The translations under genes were made by a program, and so were the position numbers. This document shows positions 23,890 to 31,734 of a stretch of 64,000 nt of DNA, in pieces; the first letter of the stretch is position 1, and each line of letters starts with the position of its first letter. The notes beneath the pieces are model-generated. The model was given only the letters and a program-made list of their open reading frames with translations, ran no database searches and had not been told where the DNA came from. Origin of the DNA: Phycisphaerales bacterium UBA5793 (GTDB taxonomy: Bacteria; Planctomycetota; Phycisphaerae; Phycisphaerales; UBA5793); NCBI GenBank assembly GCA_002418285.1, contig DIDT01000010.1, positions 1-64,000 on the forward strand, read 5' to 3'.

Positions 23890-25257
23890 ATGAAGATCGC
23901 GCTCCTGGGACGACATTTTTCGGGGACCGTCGGGCGGGCGCACCGGGTCGATCTCGACCATCCGTTTATGAGTGAGCGACTGGTCGCCGGCGCGGCGGTG
24001 CGGCTGTGGGTCGATGGCGCCGAAGTGAGCCGGCCGACGGCGACGCTTGATGAAGTGGTGACGGATGGCGAGGGACGGTGCTTTGTCGAGGGGACGAAAT
24101 TGTGGATCTCGATACCGGGCGATCGCCAGCCGCGCGAAGAGGCGATTGATCTTGTGGTCGACGTGCCGCTTGCGACGGATGGCGCATCCAGATCCACCGC
24201 GCGGCCGCTGTTGATCCTCGGGCCGCAGCGTTGCGGGAGCACAGCGCTGCAATGGGCGCTGGACAACTGCACGCCGTTCAAGGCGCCGCGCGACTTGCGG
24301 GGGTTTCTCGACAACACGCTCGAAGGTTTCTACCTGACGCAACTGCTCAAATCGTTTCTGAACCACCCCCACTACTCGCCGTTTGGCAGCGACGCCGACA
24401 GCCATTTCTGGGGGACGGGGCTGTTTCAGGATTGCGGCCTGAGTGCGGAAATGGTGCAGCGACTCGCAGCGCACATCGACTGGGCGTATTCGACGACCAG
24501 CGGGACAAAGGGGACGTGGACGGACAAGTGCCCGGGGTGGGACAGTGTGCCGATGGCGCCGCTGTTTCGACTGCTGTTTCCGCGAGGGCACGTGTTTTTT
24601 CTCAGCCGCGAACCGGTGAGCAACGTGCTGTCGATCATGCGGCTGCGCGGCGAGCTGCCCTACGACCTGCCCGAAGAGCGGCGGATGGCGGCGGTGGCGC
24701 AGGCGGCGGCGGGATGGACGATGGCGCACTACCTGTGGCGGCGCTACGTGCGGCCGATCATGCCGGCCGGTTCGGCGACGGAGATCTCGTTTGCGCGATT
24801 TCGCAAGCGCGATGCGGAGGTGCTGGCGGCGATCGGTGCAGCGGCTGAGTTGAGCGATGATGAGGTGCGGGCGGTATCGGAAGATCTCGGCGCTTCGCGC
24901 GTGCCGAGCCACTCGATCGAGCGCGAGCGGCTGGAGGCATGGGTGGCGCCGGCGATCTGGTATTTGTGCGGGCGCGAAGCTGAGGCCTGGGGTTACGACG
25001 TGCCGAGAGGCGACGACGCTGATCCGACGGAACCGCAAGACTGGCGCACGCCGGCCCGGAACGCATTTCTGACGACGATCTTCCACGCGCTGCCTTGGCT
25101 TGGTTTGCGGACGGATGCGGTGAACGCGGCGGCGGCTCATTTTGTGCCTGACTGGACGCCGGCTTCGCCGCCGCAGGTGGCCGAAGCGCCGGGCGCCGGG
25201 TCGATGCTGGCGATCGGCCTGGGGTCCGACGCCATGATCGAACATCCGGCGACATAG
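23890..25257 (+). CDS. Sulfotransferase-family protein
   Basis: 455 residues. After a ~100-residue N-terminal beta-rich region (VRLWVDGAEVSRPT, FVEGTKLWISIPGD) a PAPS-dependent sulfotransferase fold starts: LLILGPQRCGSTALQWAL has the 5'-phosphosulfate loop PQRCGST at residues 112-118, and GHVFFLSREPVSNVLSIMR is the 3'-phosphate-binding strand-loop. A long helical region follows to ~370. The substrate is probably a glycan or protein Tyr/Ser in the secretory path, given the surrounding locus. No signal peptide is visible, so a cytoplasmic enzyme acting before export is likely. Confidence 0.8.
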   Translation: MKIALLGRHFSGTVGRAHRVDLDHPFMSERLVAGAAVRLWVDGAEVSRPTATLDEVVTDGEGRCFVEGTKLWISIPGDRQPREEAIDLVVDVPLATDGASRSTARPLLILGPQRCGSTALQWALDNCTPFKAPRDLRGFLDNTLEGFYLTQLLKSFLNHPHYSPFGSDADSHFWGTGLFQDCGLSAEMVQRLAAHIDWAYSTTSGTKGTWTDKCPGWDSVPMAPLFRLLFPRGHVFFLSREPVSNVLSIMRLRGELPYDLPEERRMAAVAQAAAGWTMAHYLWRRYVRPIMPAGSATEISFARFRKRDAEVLAAIGAAAELSDDEVRAVSEDLGASRVPSHSIERERLEAWVAPAIWYLCGREAEAWGYDVPRGDDADPTEPQDWRTPARNAFLTTIFHALPWLGLRTDAVNAAAAHFVPDWTPASPPQVAEAPGAGSMLAIGLGSDAMIEHPAT

Positions 25258-25267
25258 GATCGAAGAT

Positions 25268-26611
25268 ATGACTCGCGGCCGGAACTGGCTCATCCTGATC
25301 GTGATGTCGCTGCTGGCGGCGTCACCGCGCACTTCCGGCGGCGCCCGGTTGTCGCCACCTGCATCTGGAGCGGAGGCGCCGGCAGACTCGACGCCAGTTC
25401 GGTGGATTGCGATTCCGGCTGAGAGGATCAGGCAGCGCGGCGGGCTGTCGTACGTGGCCCGGCTGAGTCTTGATGCGGAATGTGGCGACAGCACCGGCGA
25501 CCAGCGGCACTCGCGATGGGTGCTGCTTGAGGATGATGTGCCGCTGGGCCCGGCGCACTCGCTGCATGCGGATGTGGAGGCCAAGGGTGGTGGCCGCTAT
25601 TCGCACTGGGTTGATTCGGTGATCTTTTCGTCATCGGACGGAAGCGATCCGCGCACGAACGGGCGGCAGTATGTGCTGGTGGAGTCGCTGGATGATGCGT
25701 GGCACCGCGTGCATTTTCTGGCCCCCGGGGCGATGCTGATGGTGCGCCGCGGCGATCGGGTGTGGTGGCCGCTGGGCGGCGCGTTCGAGTTGTTTGCACC
25801 TCGGTTTGGCGCGAAGCGGCCGGACGTGAATCCGGAGCGGCCGCGCGTTGAAGGACGAGTTCTCATCTTTGACGCGGCTGGTGAGTACGGACTGCGGGCA
25901 GCCGGGCGGGCCGTTCGGGTGCTCGTGCTGGAAGATGATCCGCAGGTTCGAGCGAGGCAGATCATCGGCTTTGTCTCGGCGAACACCACTGGCGGAAGAG
26001 AAGATGAGGTCCCCTCGAGTCCAGAGGCGCTCGACTGGTCCGCTGTCATCCGCTCGCATTTTGACCGGCTGTTTCAAAGTGATGGAAGCCTGGACATTGC
26101 GTGCGCACGCTCGGCCCTGATCGCGGACCTGCTTTGTCGCGCGGCGGGACTGGAGGTACGCTACTGCGGCTGGATTGGCGATGCTCAGGAATTTGCCGCT
26201 CACACCGGACTGGAAATCTTCAACGCAAGGCGCGGCCAGTGGGAGTACTACGACCCGCACTTTGGCGTGGCGGCGAAGGATCGAGCCGACGGGTTGAGCC
26301 TGGCGCTGAGCCTGCAGCGGCTGTACAACCGGCGCGAGGATGCGGCGTTCACCTCGCTGGTGGACAAGATCACGCCCGCTGAACTGGCCGACCAGTTTCA
26401 CTCGTGTCGGGCAGGGCTGCAATTGTGGAATGATCGCTCGCGGCGCACATCGGTGGTGCTGCTTCTGCGCGATACGATTCCGGCAACGATTCAGCCGGAC
26501 GAGTTCGAAGAAACGGAGTTCATCTCCGCATCAACGGGGCTAGCGCAGTTTCGAGCCCGGTTCTACGAATCGCGGACTGCTGAAGCCGAGAGCACGCCAC
26601 CGTCCAAGTAG
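25268..26611 (+). CDS. Transglutaminase-like protein with N-terminal GGGRYSHW module
   Basis: 447 residues with a signal peptide or anchor (WLILIVMSLLAASPRTSGG). Residues ~55-140 carry the module shared with two neighbours: DDVPLGPAHSLHADVEAKGG, GGGRYSHW at 107-114 and DPRTNGRQY. From ~270 a transglutaminase-like core has its Cys in IACARSALIADLLCRAAGL (C279), His in AAHTGLEI (H312) and Asp in YYDPHFG (D329), the classical order and spacing. Such folds act as peptidases, amidases or cross-linkers. Located between the sulfotransferase and the ABC-2 permease, it may act on exported glycoconjugates outside the inner membrane. The exact reaction is unknown. Confidence 0.75.
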   Translation: MTRGRNWLILIVMSLLAASPRTSGGARLSPPASGAEAPADSTPVRWIAIPAERIRQRGGLSYVARLSLDAECGDSTGDQRHSRWVLLEDDVPLGPAHSLHADVEAKGGGRYSHWVDSVIFSSSDGSDPRTNGRQYVLVESLDDAWHRVHFLAPGAMLMVRRGDRVWWPLGGAFELFAPRFGAKRPDVNPERPRVEGRVLIFDAAGEYGLRAAGRAVRVLVLEDDPQVRARQIIGFVSANTTGGREDEVPSSPEALDWSAVIRSHFDRLFQSDGSLDIACARSALIADLLCRAAGLEVRYCGWIGDAQEFAAHTGLEIFNARRGQWEYYDPHFGVAAKDRADGLSLALSLQRLYNRREDAAFTSLVDKITPAELADQFHSCRAGLQLWNDRSRRTSVVLLLRDTIPATIQPDEFEETEFISASTGLAQFRARFYESRTAEAESTPPSK

Positions 26612-26650
26612 CGCCTCGCTGCGGCGCGCGCCGACTACGATCACTCCGCC

Positions 26651-27565
26651 ATGACCCCGACCCGGGAAACTTCGTCGCACTCCGTGGTGTCGTACTGCCT
26701 CGACGTCATCAAGTCGATCGTGCTGCTGCCGCTCACGATCGTGCAGGTGCTGCGCGACATCGGGCGCGATGTGGTGAGGTACCGGCGACTGCTGCTGGAG
26801 ATGACGTGGCGCGAACTGGCGGATCCGTTTGCCGGTTCGTTTCTGGGAGTGGCGTGGTCGGTGCTGCATCCGCTACTCATGATGGCGGTGTACGCGACGG
26901 TGTTTTCGATCATCTTCCGGGGTTCACCGGAGGAGAACGTTCACGGCTTTGACTACACGATGCAGATGATCTCGGCGTACCTGCCGTGGATGGCGATGAC
27001 CAACAGCCTGCTGGCGGGGTGCGCGGCGATCCGCAACAAGGCCGGGCTGGTCAAGCAGGTGGTCTTTCCGCTCGAGGTGTTGCCGATCAAGACGGTGCTG
27101 GCCAACCTCGTGCCGCAGATCATCGGCACGGCGTTTCTTTTCTGTTACGGCCTGGTCCGATTCCACGAGGTGCCGTGGACGTGGGCACTGTGGCCGATCA
27201 TGTTTGCGTTCGAGGTCATGCTGCTGAGCGGGATGGTGATGGCGGTGTCGGCTATCGGGGTGTACCTGCGCGACCTTGGCGACGTGCTGCAGGTGCTGTT
27301 CATGATCCTGTTCTACGCCACACCCGTGCTGTACACCGAACGGACGCTCCACCTGAATGATCCGACGGCGATGAAGGTGATCGACTTCATGCTGACATTC
27401 AATCCGGCGAGTATGGCGGTGCGGCCGTATCGGGATGCGTGCTTCTTCGGAGAGATCCGCTACGGCTGGACGTGGATGCTGTATCCGATTGTGTCGGTGC
27501 TGATGCTGGTGATCGGGTACCGGGTGTTCCGCAAGCTCAAGCCCTATTTTGGCAACGCGCTGTAG
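26651..27565 (+). CDS. ABC-2 type polysaccharide export permease (Wzm-like)
   Basis: 304 residues with about six transmembrane helices: VAWSVLHPLLMMAVYATVF, QMISAYLPWMAMTNSLLAG, LANLVPQIIGTAFLFCYGL, FEVMLLSGMVMAVSAIGVYL, VLFMILFYATPVLY and MLYPIVSVLMLVIGY. An amphipathic N-terminal interface helix and the order match the Wzm/KpsM/TagG family that exports O-antigen, capsule or teichoic acid chains. Its ATPase partner is most likely the Wzt-type gene at 39,641, 12 kb away but in the same gene run. Confidence 0.88.
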   Translation: MTPTRETSSHSVVSYCLDVIKSIVLLPLTIVQVLRDIGRDVVRYRRLLLEMTWRELADPFAGSFLGVAWSVLHPLLMMAVYATVFSIIFRGSPEENVHGFDYTMQMISAYLPWMAMTNSLLAGCAAIRNKAGLVKQVVFPLEVLPIKTVLANLVPQIIGTAFLFCYGLVRFHEVPWTWALWPIMFAFEVMLLSGMVMAVSAIGVYLRDLGDVLQVLFMILFYATPVLYTERTLHLNDPTAMKVIDFMLTFNPASMAVRPYRDACFFGEIRYGWTWMLYPIVSVLMLVIGYRVFRKLKPYFGNAL

Positions 27566-27710
27566 GATTGAGAGGGCAATTGCGGCTGCGACGGGCCTTC
27601 ATGCGGCGGGATCGTGCCCTAGTATTGGCTGAACCCTGCCTCGGCGACGCGGGCCTGTGCCCTTGCACGCCTGACGGACTGAACGCCTGTCCCCCCGCTG
27701 GAGTTACTGG

Positions 27711-29219
27711 ATGCTGTTTGCCGTTTCCCTGCCCGTATTCGGCACCCGTTCGCGGCAGCCGGCGCGCGTCGAGGCCTCGGAGCCGCCGACACCGGGCATC
27801 CGCTCGATGCCGATTGATCCGGCGGCGATCCGACACGCGGGAGGAAACTGCTACAACGTCGATCTGCCGCTGAGCGCGTTCGGGCCGGGCGAAGTTCCGG
27901 CCGGGGAAGTGGCGGGCTCGGTCGTTGAGAACGGCAGGCTGCTCGGCCCGCCGGCGCAACTGCACGACCTCATCCGATTGCGCGGCGGCGGCCGGTACAG
28001 CCTGTGGAACGACTCGGTGAGCAACGCCGTCACGCTGTTCTTTTCGACGACGGACAATTCCGATCCGCGGACCAACGGCCGGTCGTACGGCGTGATCAAC
28101 CAGCCGCTGCAATTCGCCAACGACTGGAACCACTGGCTGGAGCGCAGCTGGCGGAACCATTCGCGCGGGGCGTATTTCTTGCGGCGCGGCGGACAGGTTG
28201 TCGCCCCGCCGCTCTACGCGAGTCTGGGCATTACCGACATCTGCAATCTCAAGTGTGGCATCTGCGGCTCACAGAACATGCTCACGCCGGTCAACCGGCG
28301 GCACATGGACATTGGCATCTTCCGCAAGGTGGCGGACACGCTCTTTCCTCTGCTCGTTACGGTCGAACTCAACAGTCGCGGCGAACCCATGATCCACCCG
28401 CAATTCACCGAGATGCAGGAGATCATGCTCGACTACGACATCTTCACCCGCTACCAGACGAACGGCACGCAATTCGTGGCGCGGAAACTGGCGCTGCTGG
28501 CCAAGACGCGCGGGGATGTGTCAATCTCGATCGACGCGACGGGTGATCTGTTTGAATACGCCCGCACCGGCGGCAAGTGGGAGCAGGTGGACCAGGGCAC
28601 GCGGAACCTCATGAAGGTGCGCGATCCGCAGCGACTCGGCGTGGGGCTGTATCCGACACTCACGGCTAAGACGATCGAAGGCGCGGCAGCGCTGATCGAC
28701 TGGGCGGTGGAGATCGGCGTTGATCGGATCGATTTCCACGTCTATGAGCCGATTGAAGCAGGCGTCGAACAGGCGCCTTCGCAGCAGCAGCTTGATGCGT
28801 TGAAGCAGTATGCAGCGCGAGTGGATGCCAGGCACCCGATCCAGATTGCAGTGGAGTTTGAGATTGTCAAGCCGGGGCAGTTGCCGCCGGTGGATCGGCC
28901 GCTGCAGATGCGTTACGAGAATATTCCAAGGCCACTTGGCGCGGCATCGGCGCACCCGGAATACACCTGCATGGCGCCGATGCAGAATGTCGAGATCGAT
29001 CTCGACGGATGCGTGTGCGTCTGCTGCCGCACGCAGGACCGCAAGCTGGGCAACGCGATGAGCGTGGAGGCGTTTGCGGATTGCTGGTTCGGCGCTGAAT
29101 ATGAAGCGATCCGGGCTTCGCTGCGGCGCGACAGTCTGACGCCACCCGTGATTGACACGTGTCGCGGCTGCGTGAAGCACTACACGGCGGGGAGCGGGAT
29201 TGTGGAGTTTGGATCGTGA
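27711..29219 (+). CDS. Radical SAM/SPASM protein with N-terminal GGGRYSLW module
   Basis: 502 residues; GGAG lies 8 bases before the ATG. Residues ~45-125 carry the shared module (ENGRLLGPPAQLHDLIR, GGGRYSLW at 92-99, DNSDPRTNGRSY). A radical SAM domain follows with CNLKCGIC (C178, C182, C185) binding the [4Fe-4S] cluster, then TVELNSRGEPMIHPQF and a TIM-barrel-like core. The C-terminal part (~415-500) is SPASM-like with clustered cysteines (YTCMAPMQ, GCVCVCC, DTCRGC) for auxiliary clusters. Radical SAM/SPASM enzymes modify peptides or sugars; in glycan loci some act as sugar epimerases or dehydrogenases. The substrate cannot be told. The stop overlaps the next gene's GTG start. Confidence 0.84.
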   Translation: MLFAVSLPVFGTRSRQPARVEASEPPTPGIRSMPIDPAAIRHAGGNCYNVDLPLSAFGPGEVPAGEVAGSVVENGRLLGPPAQLHDLIRLRGGGRYSLWNDSVSNAVTLFFSTTDNSDPRTNGRSYGVINQPLQFANDWNHWLERSWRNHSRGAYFLRRGGQVVAPPLYASLGITDICNLKCGICGSQNMLTPVNRRHMDIGIFRKVADTLFPLLVTVELNSRGEPMIHPQFTEMQEIMLDYDIFTRYQTNGTQFVARKLALLAKTRGDVSISIDATGDLFEYARTGGKWEQVDQGTRNLMKVRDPQRLGVGLYPTLTAKTIEGAAALIDWAVEIGVDRIDFHVYEPIEAGVEQAPSQQQLDALKQYAARVDARHPIQIAVEFEIVKPGQLPPVDRPLQMRYENIPRPLGAASAHPEYTCMAPMQNVEIDLDGCVCVCCRTQDRKLGNAMSVEAFADCWFGAEYEAIRASLRRDSLTPPVIDTCRGCVKHYTAGSGIVEFGS

Positions 29220-29659
29220 ACGCTGAACCGATGCAGTCAACTGTGGCGCGTGAATCCCGGCCGGGCACGATGTATTTTCTGGCGGTCGGGGCGTGGTACA
29301 CGTTGCACAGCATGGTGCAACTGGCGCTGGGCCGGTTCGACCCGAACGTTAACCTGCTCAAGATGGTGCGCGGCGTGGCGACGCGGCACATTCACGGCCA
29401 ACTCGACGTGATCAACCAGGAGACGGGACACTGCTACACCTGCGCGGTGCCGAGGGGACTGCTCTCGGATGCAGAAGCGGTATCGCGGCTGATCGTTTAT
29501 GAGGATGGCGTGCCCATCGGGCCGGCGCACAGTTCGCACACAGATATTCGAGAGCAAGGCGGCGGCCGCTATTCGCACTGGAGCGGCTGGTTGTACTTCT
29601 CGACGCCCGACAACAGTGATGCGCGGAGCAACGGGCGAACGTACACGTATCGAGATTGA
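29216..29659 (+). CDS. Small protein with C-terminal GGGRYSHW module
   Basis: 147 residues from GTG 29216, which overlaps the radical SAM stop (GTGA). The longer open frame upstream would overlap the radical SAM gene by 60 bases. The N-terminal half is helical and hydrophobic in part (MYFLAVGAWYTLHSMVQLALG). The C-terminal half is the shared module: EDGVPIGPAHSSHTDIREQG, GGGRYSHW at 115-122, FSTPDNSDARSNGRTY. It is thus the free-standing form of the module. Translational coupling to the radical SAM gene argues for a joint role. No catalytic residues are evident; I do not assign a function beyond the module. Confidence 0.72.
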   Translation: MNAEPMQSTVARESRPGTMYFLAVGAWYTLHSMVQLALGRFDPNVNLLKMVRGVATRHIHGQLDVINQETGHCYTCAVPRGLLSDAEAVSRLIVYEDGVPIGPAHSSHTDIREQGGGRYSHWSGWLYFSTPDNSDARSNGRTYTYRD

Positions 29660-29737
29660 GTGAGTGAACAGCACTCACGCCGCACCCATGAGCACATCGC
29701 GGTCCGCACGGCGGGCCCTACCGGCTGAGAGAGAGAC

Positions 29738-31633
29738 ATGTGTGGAATCGCGGGGTATGTAGATCTGACCGGCCGACTGGGGCGCGAGCGGCTGGCCGAG
29801 TTGGCGCATGCGATGAACCAGACGATGGTGCATCGCGGGCCGGATGATTCGGGCGTGTGGGTCGATCCGACGGGGCACTGCGCGCTCGCGCAGCGGCGGC
29901 TGTCGATTGTCGATCTCTCGCCGCTGGGTCGGCAGCCGATGGTCGACGCGACCGGGCGGGTCGGGCTGACATTCAATGGTGAGATCTACAACTTTCGCGA
30001 CCTGCGCCGGCAGCTCGTATCGCAGGGGCATCAATTCAAGAGCCAGTGCGATGCTGAAGTCGTGCTGCACCTTCTGGCGGAGCAACATGCGGATCGACTT
30101 GACCGCCTGCGCGGCATGTATGCGCTGGCGCTTTGGAACGGGCGGGAGCGGCGTCTCATGCTGGCGCGCGATCCGTTTGGCAAGAAGCCGCTGTACATCG
30201 CGCGAGGCAACGGGTGGTTTGCATTTGCATCGGAATTGCGGGCGTTGGAGGTCATCGAGGACCTCGATCGCACGGTGAGCCCCGAGGCGCTGGCGGATTA
30301 CCTGCTGCTGCAGTACTTCCACGCCCCGCGGACGGTGTACCGCGGGGTTGAGAAGCTCGAACCGGGGTGTTATCTGCTGGTCGACGGCGACGGGCGCGAA
30401 CAGCGAGGGCGACACTTCAGGTTTGAGGCAGGGGATGCCGAGCCGGACGTTGAACTCGCTGCGCGTTATGAAGATCGCGTCGATCAGCTGGATGCACTGC
30501 TCACTCAGGCGGTCGAGCGGCGACTCATGTCGGATGTGCCGCTGGGTGCGTTCCTTTCGGGTGGGATCGACTCGGCGCTGGTGGTCAGTCGCATGCGCCG
30601 GCTGGGCGTGCACACGAAGACCTATTCCGTCGGCTTTGCGGACTCGCCTGACTCGGAACACATGCAGGCGCGAGAGATCGCAGCGCGGCTCGGTTGCGAG
30701 CATCACGACATCGTGCTCAAGCCGGATGCAATCAAACTGGCGCCGATGATCGCGGAGAGCCTGGACGAACCCAACGGCGATTCGAGTTGCCTGCCGACCT
30801 ACCTGCTCAGTGAATTCACGCGGCGATACGTGACGGTGGCGCTTTCGGGCGACGGCGGCGATGAGATGTTCGGCGGGTACGGACGGTACTTTGACACGCT
30901 GGCCGACGTGGCGGGCGACGGAGGCGCTCGGGCATCCTCTCTGTATCTCGGGCCACGGCTGACCATCTTCCAGCAGCCGGACATCGCCCGGTTTCTCGGT
31001 TCAGTGCCGACGGCGACGCAGGCGAACATGGACAGCTGGTCGGCGAAGCTCGATTGCTCGGATCGGCCGCTGATCCATCGCATGAGGAACATGGATGTGC
31101 AGGCGTATCTGCCCGGGGCGGTGCTGGCCAAGGTCGATCGCATGAGCATGCAGCACTCGCTGGAGGTGCGCTGCCCATTGCTGGATACGGATATAGCCCG
31201 GTTTGCGGCAGCTCTGGGGGCCGAGGACCTGGTCGAAACCCTGGCCGGCTCGAACGGGCGGCCGGGATACTCGGGCAAACGCATCCTTAAAGACCTGCTC
31301 GCGCGCGAACTGCCGCGGGAGTGGGTGCAACGGCGCAAAAAGGGGTTCGGCCTGCCGTCGAACTTCTGGGATGGGCCGGCGTTGCGGTCGTTCGCCCATG
31401 ATGTGCTCGCGGGGTCGTCGACGTGCCTGGCGAATTGCCTCGACCACAGGCAGCTCAAAGCGTGGCTGGTGGAGCAGGAAAACCCGCAGTGTTTCTCGAT
31501 CTACCGCCTCTGGCCGATGCTGATCCTTGAGTTGTGGCTGCGACGCGCCCGGGAGGGCCGGGAGCGATCGACTGTAGCTCCGTCGGTTGAGGTGATTGCG
31601 ACGCGGCGGTCCGCAGCAGTCCGGGCAAGTTAG
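29738..31633 (+). CDS. asnB: Asparagine synthase (glutamine-hydrolysing)
   Basis: 631 residues. Starts MCGIAGYV, so Cys2 is the Ntn-glutaminase nucleophile, followed by LAQRRLSIVDLS, FNGEIYNF and the ammonia-channel region. The synthetase domain has the ATP P-loop motif GAFLSGGIDSALV near residue 270, YSVGFAD and SGDGGDEMFGGY. In polysaccharide loci this family amidates sugar carboxylates or acts on peptidic carriers as well as free aspartate; given the neighbourhood an amide transfer in glycan synthesis is plausible. Sequence features alone cannot separate the two. Confidence 0.9.
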   Translation: MCGIAGYVDLTGRLGRERLAELAHAMNQTMVHRGPDDSGVWVDPTGHCALAQRRLSIVDLSPLGRQPMVDATGRVGLTFNGEIYNFRDLRRQLVSQGHQFKSQCDAEVVLHLLAEQHADRLDRLRGMYALALWNGRERRLMLARDPFGKKPLYIARGNGWFAFASELRALEVIEDLDRTVSPEALADYLLLQYFHAPRTVYRGVEKLEPGCYLLVDGDGREQRGRHFRFEAGDAEPDVELAARYEDRVDQLDALLTQAVERRLMSDVPLGAFLSGGIDSALVVSRMRRLGVHTKTYSVGFADSPDSEHMQAREIAARLGCEHHDIVLKPDAIKLAPMIAESLDEPNGDSSCLPTYLLSEFTRRYVTVALSGDGGDEMFGGYGRYFDTLADVAGDGGARASSLYLGPRLTIFQQPDIARFLGSVPTATQANMDSWSAKLDCSDRPLIHRMRNMDVQAYLPGAVLAKVDRMSMQHSLEVRCPLLDTDIARFAAALGAEDLVETLAGSNGRPGYSGKRILKDLLARELPREWVQRRKKGFGLPSNFWDGPALRSFAHDVLAGSSTCLANCLDHRQLKAWLVEQENPQCFSIYRLWPMLILELWLRRAREGRERSTVAPSVEVIATRRSAAVRAS

Positions 31634-31734
31634 GTTGGCAGACGGGATCAGGGTGCCACTGAAATGTTGACTCATTGCCCGCCCAACCCTTAGATTCGGC
31701 GGGGAAACGCGGAAACAGCCGCAAGGAAGCCCAC

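Noticed and set aside
23722..25584. 620-residue minus-strand frame across trpE, the sulfotransferase and the next gene
   Set aside because: Arg/His/Pro-rich composition, no domain, and full overlap with well-supported genes on plus.
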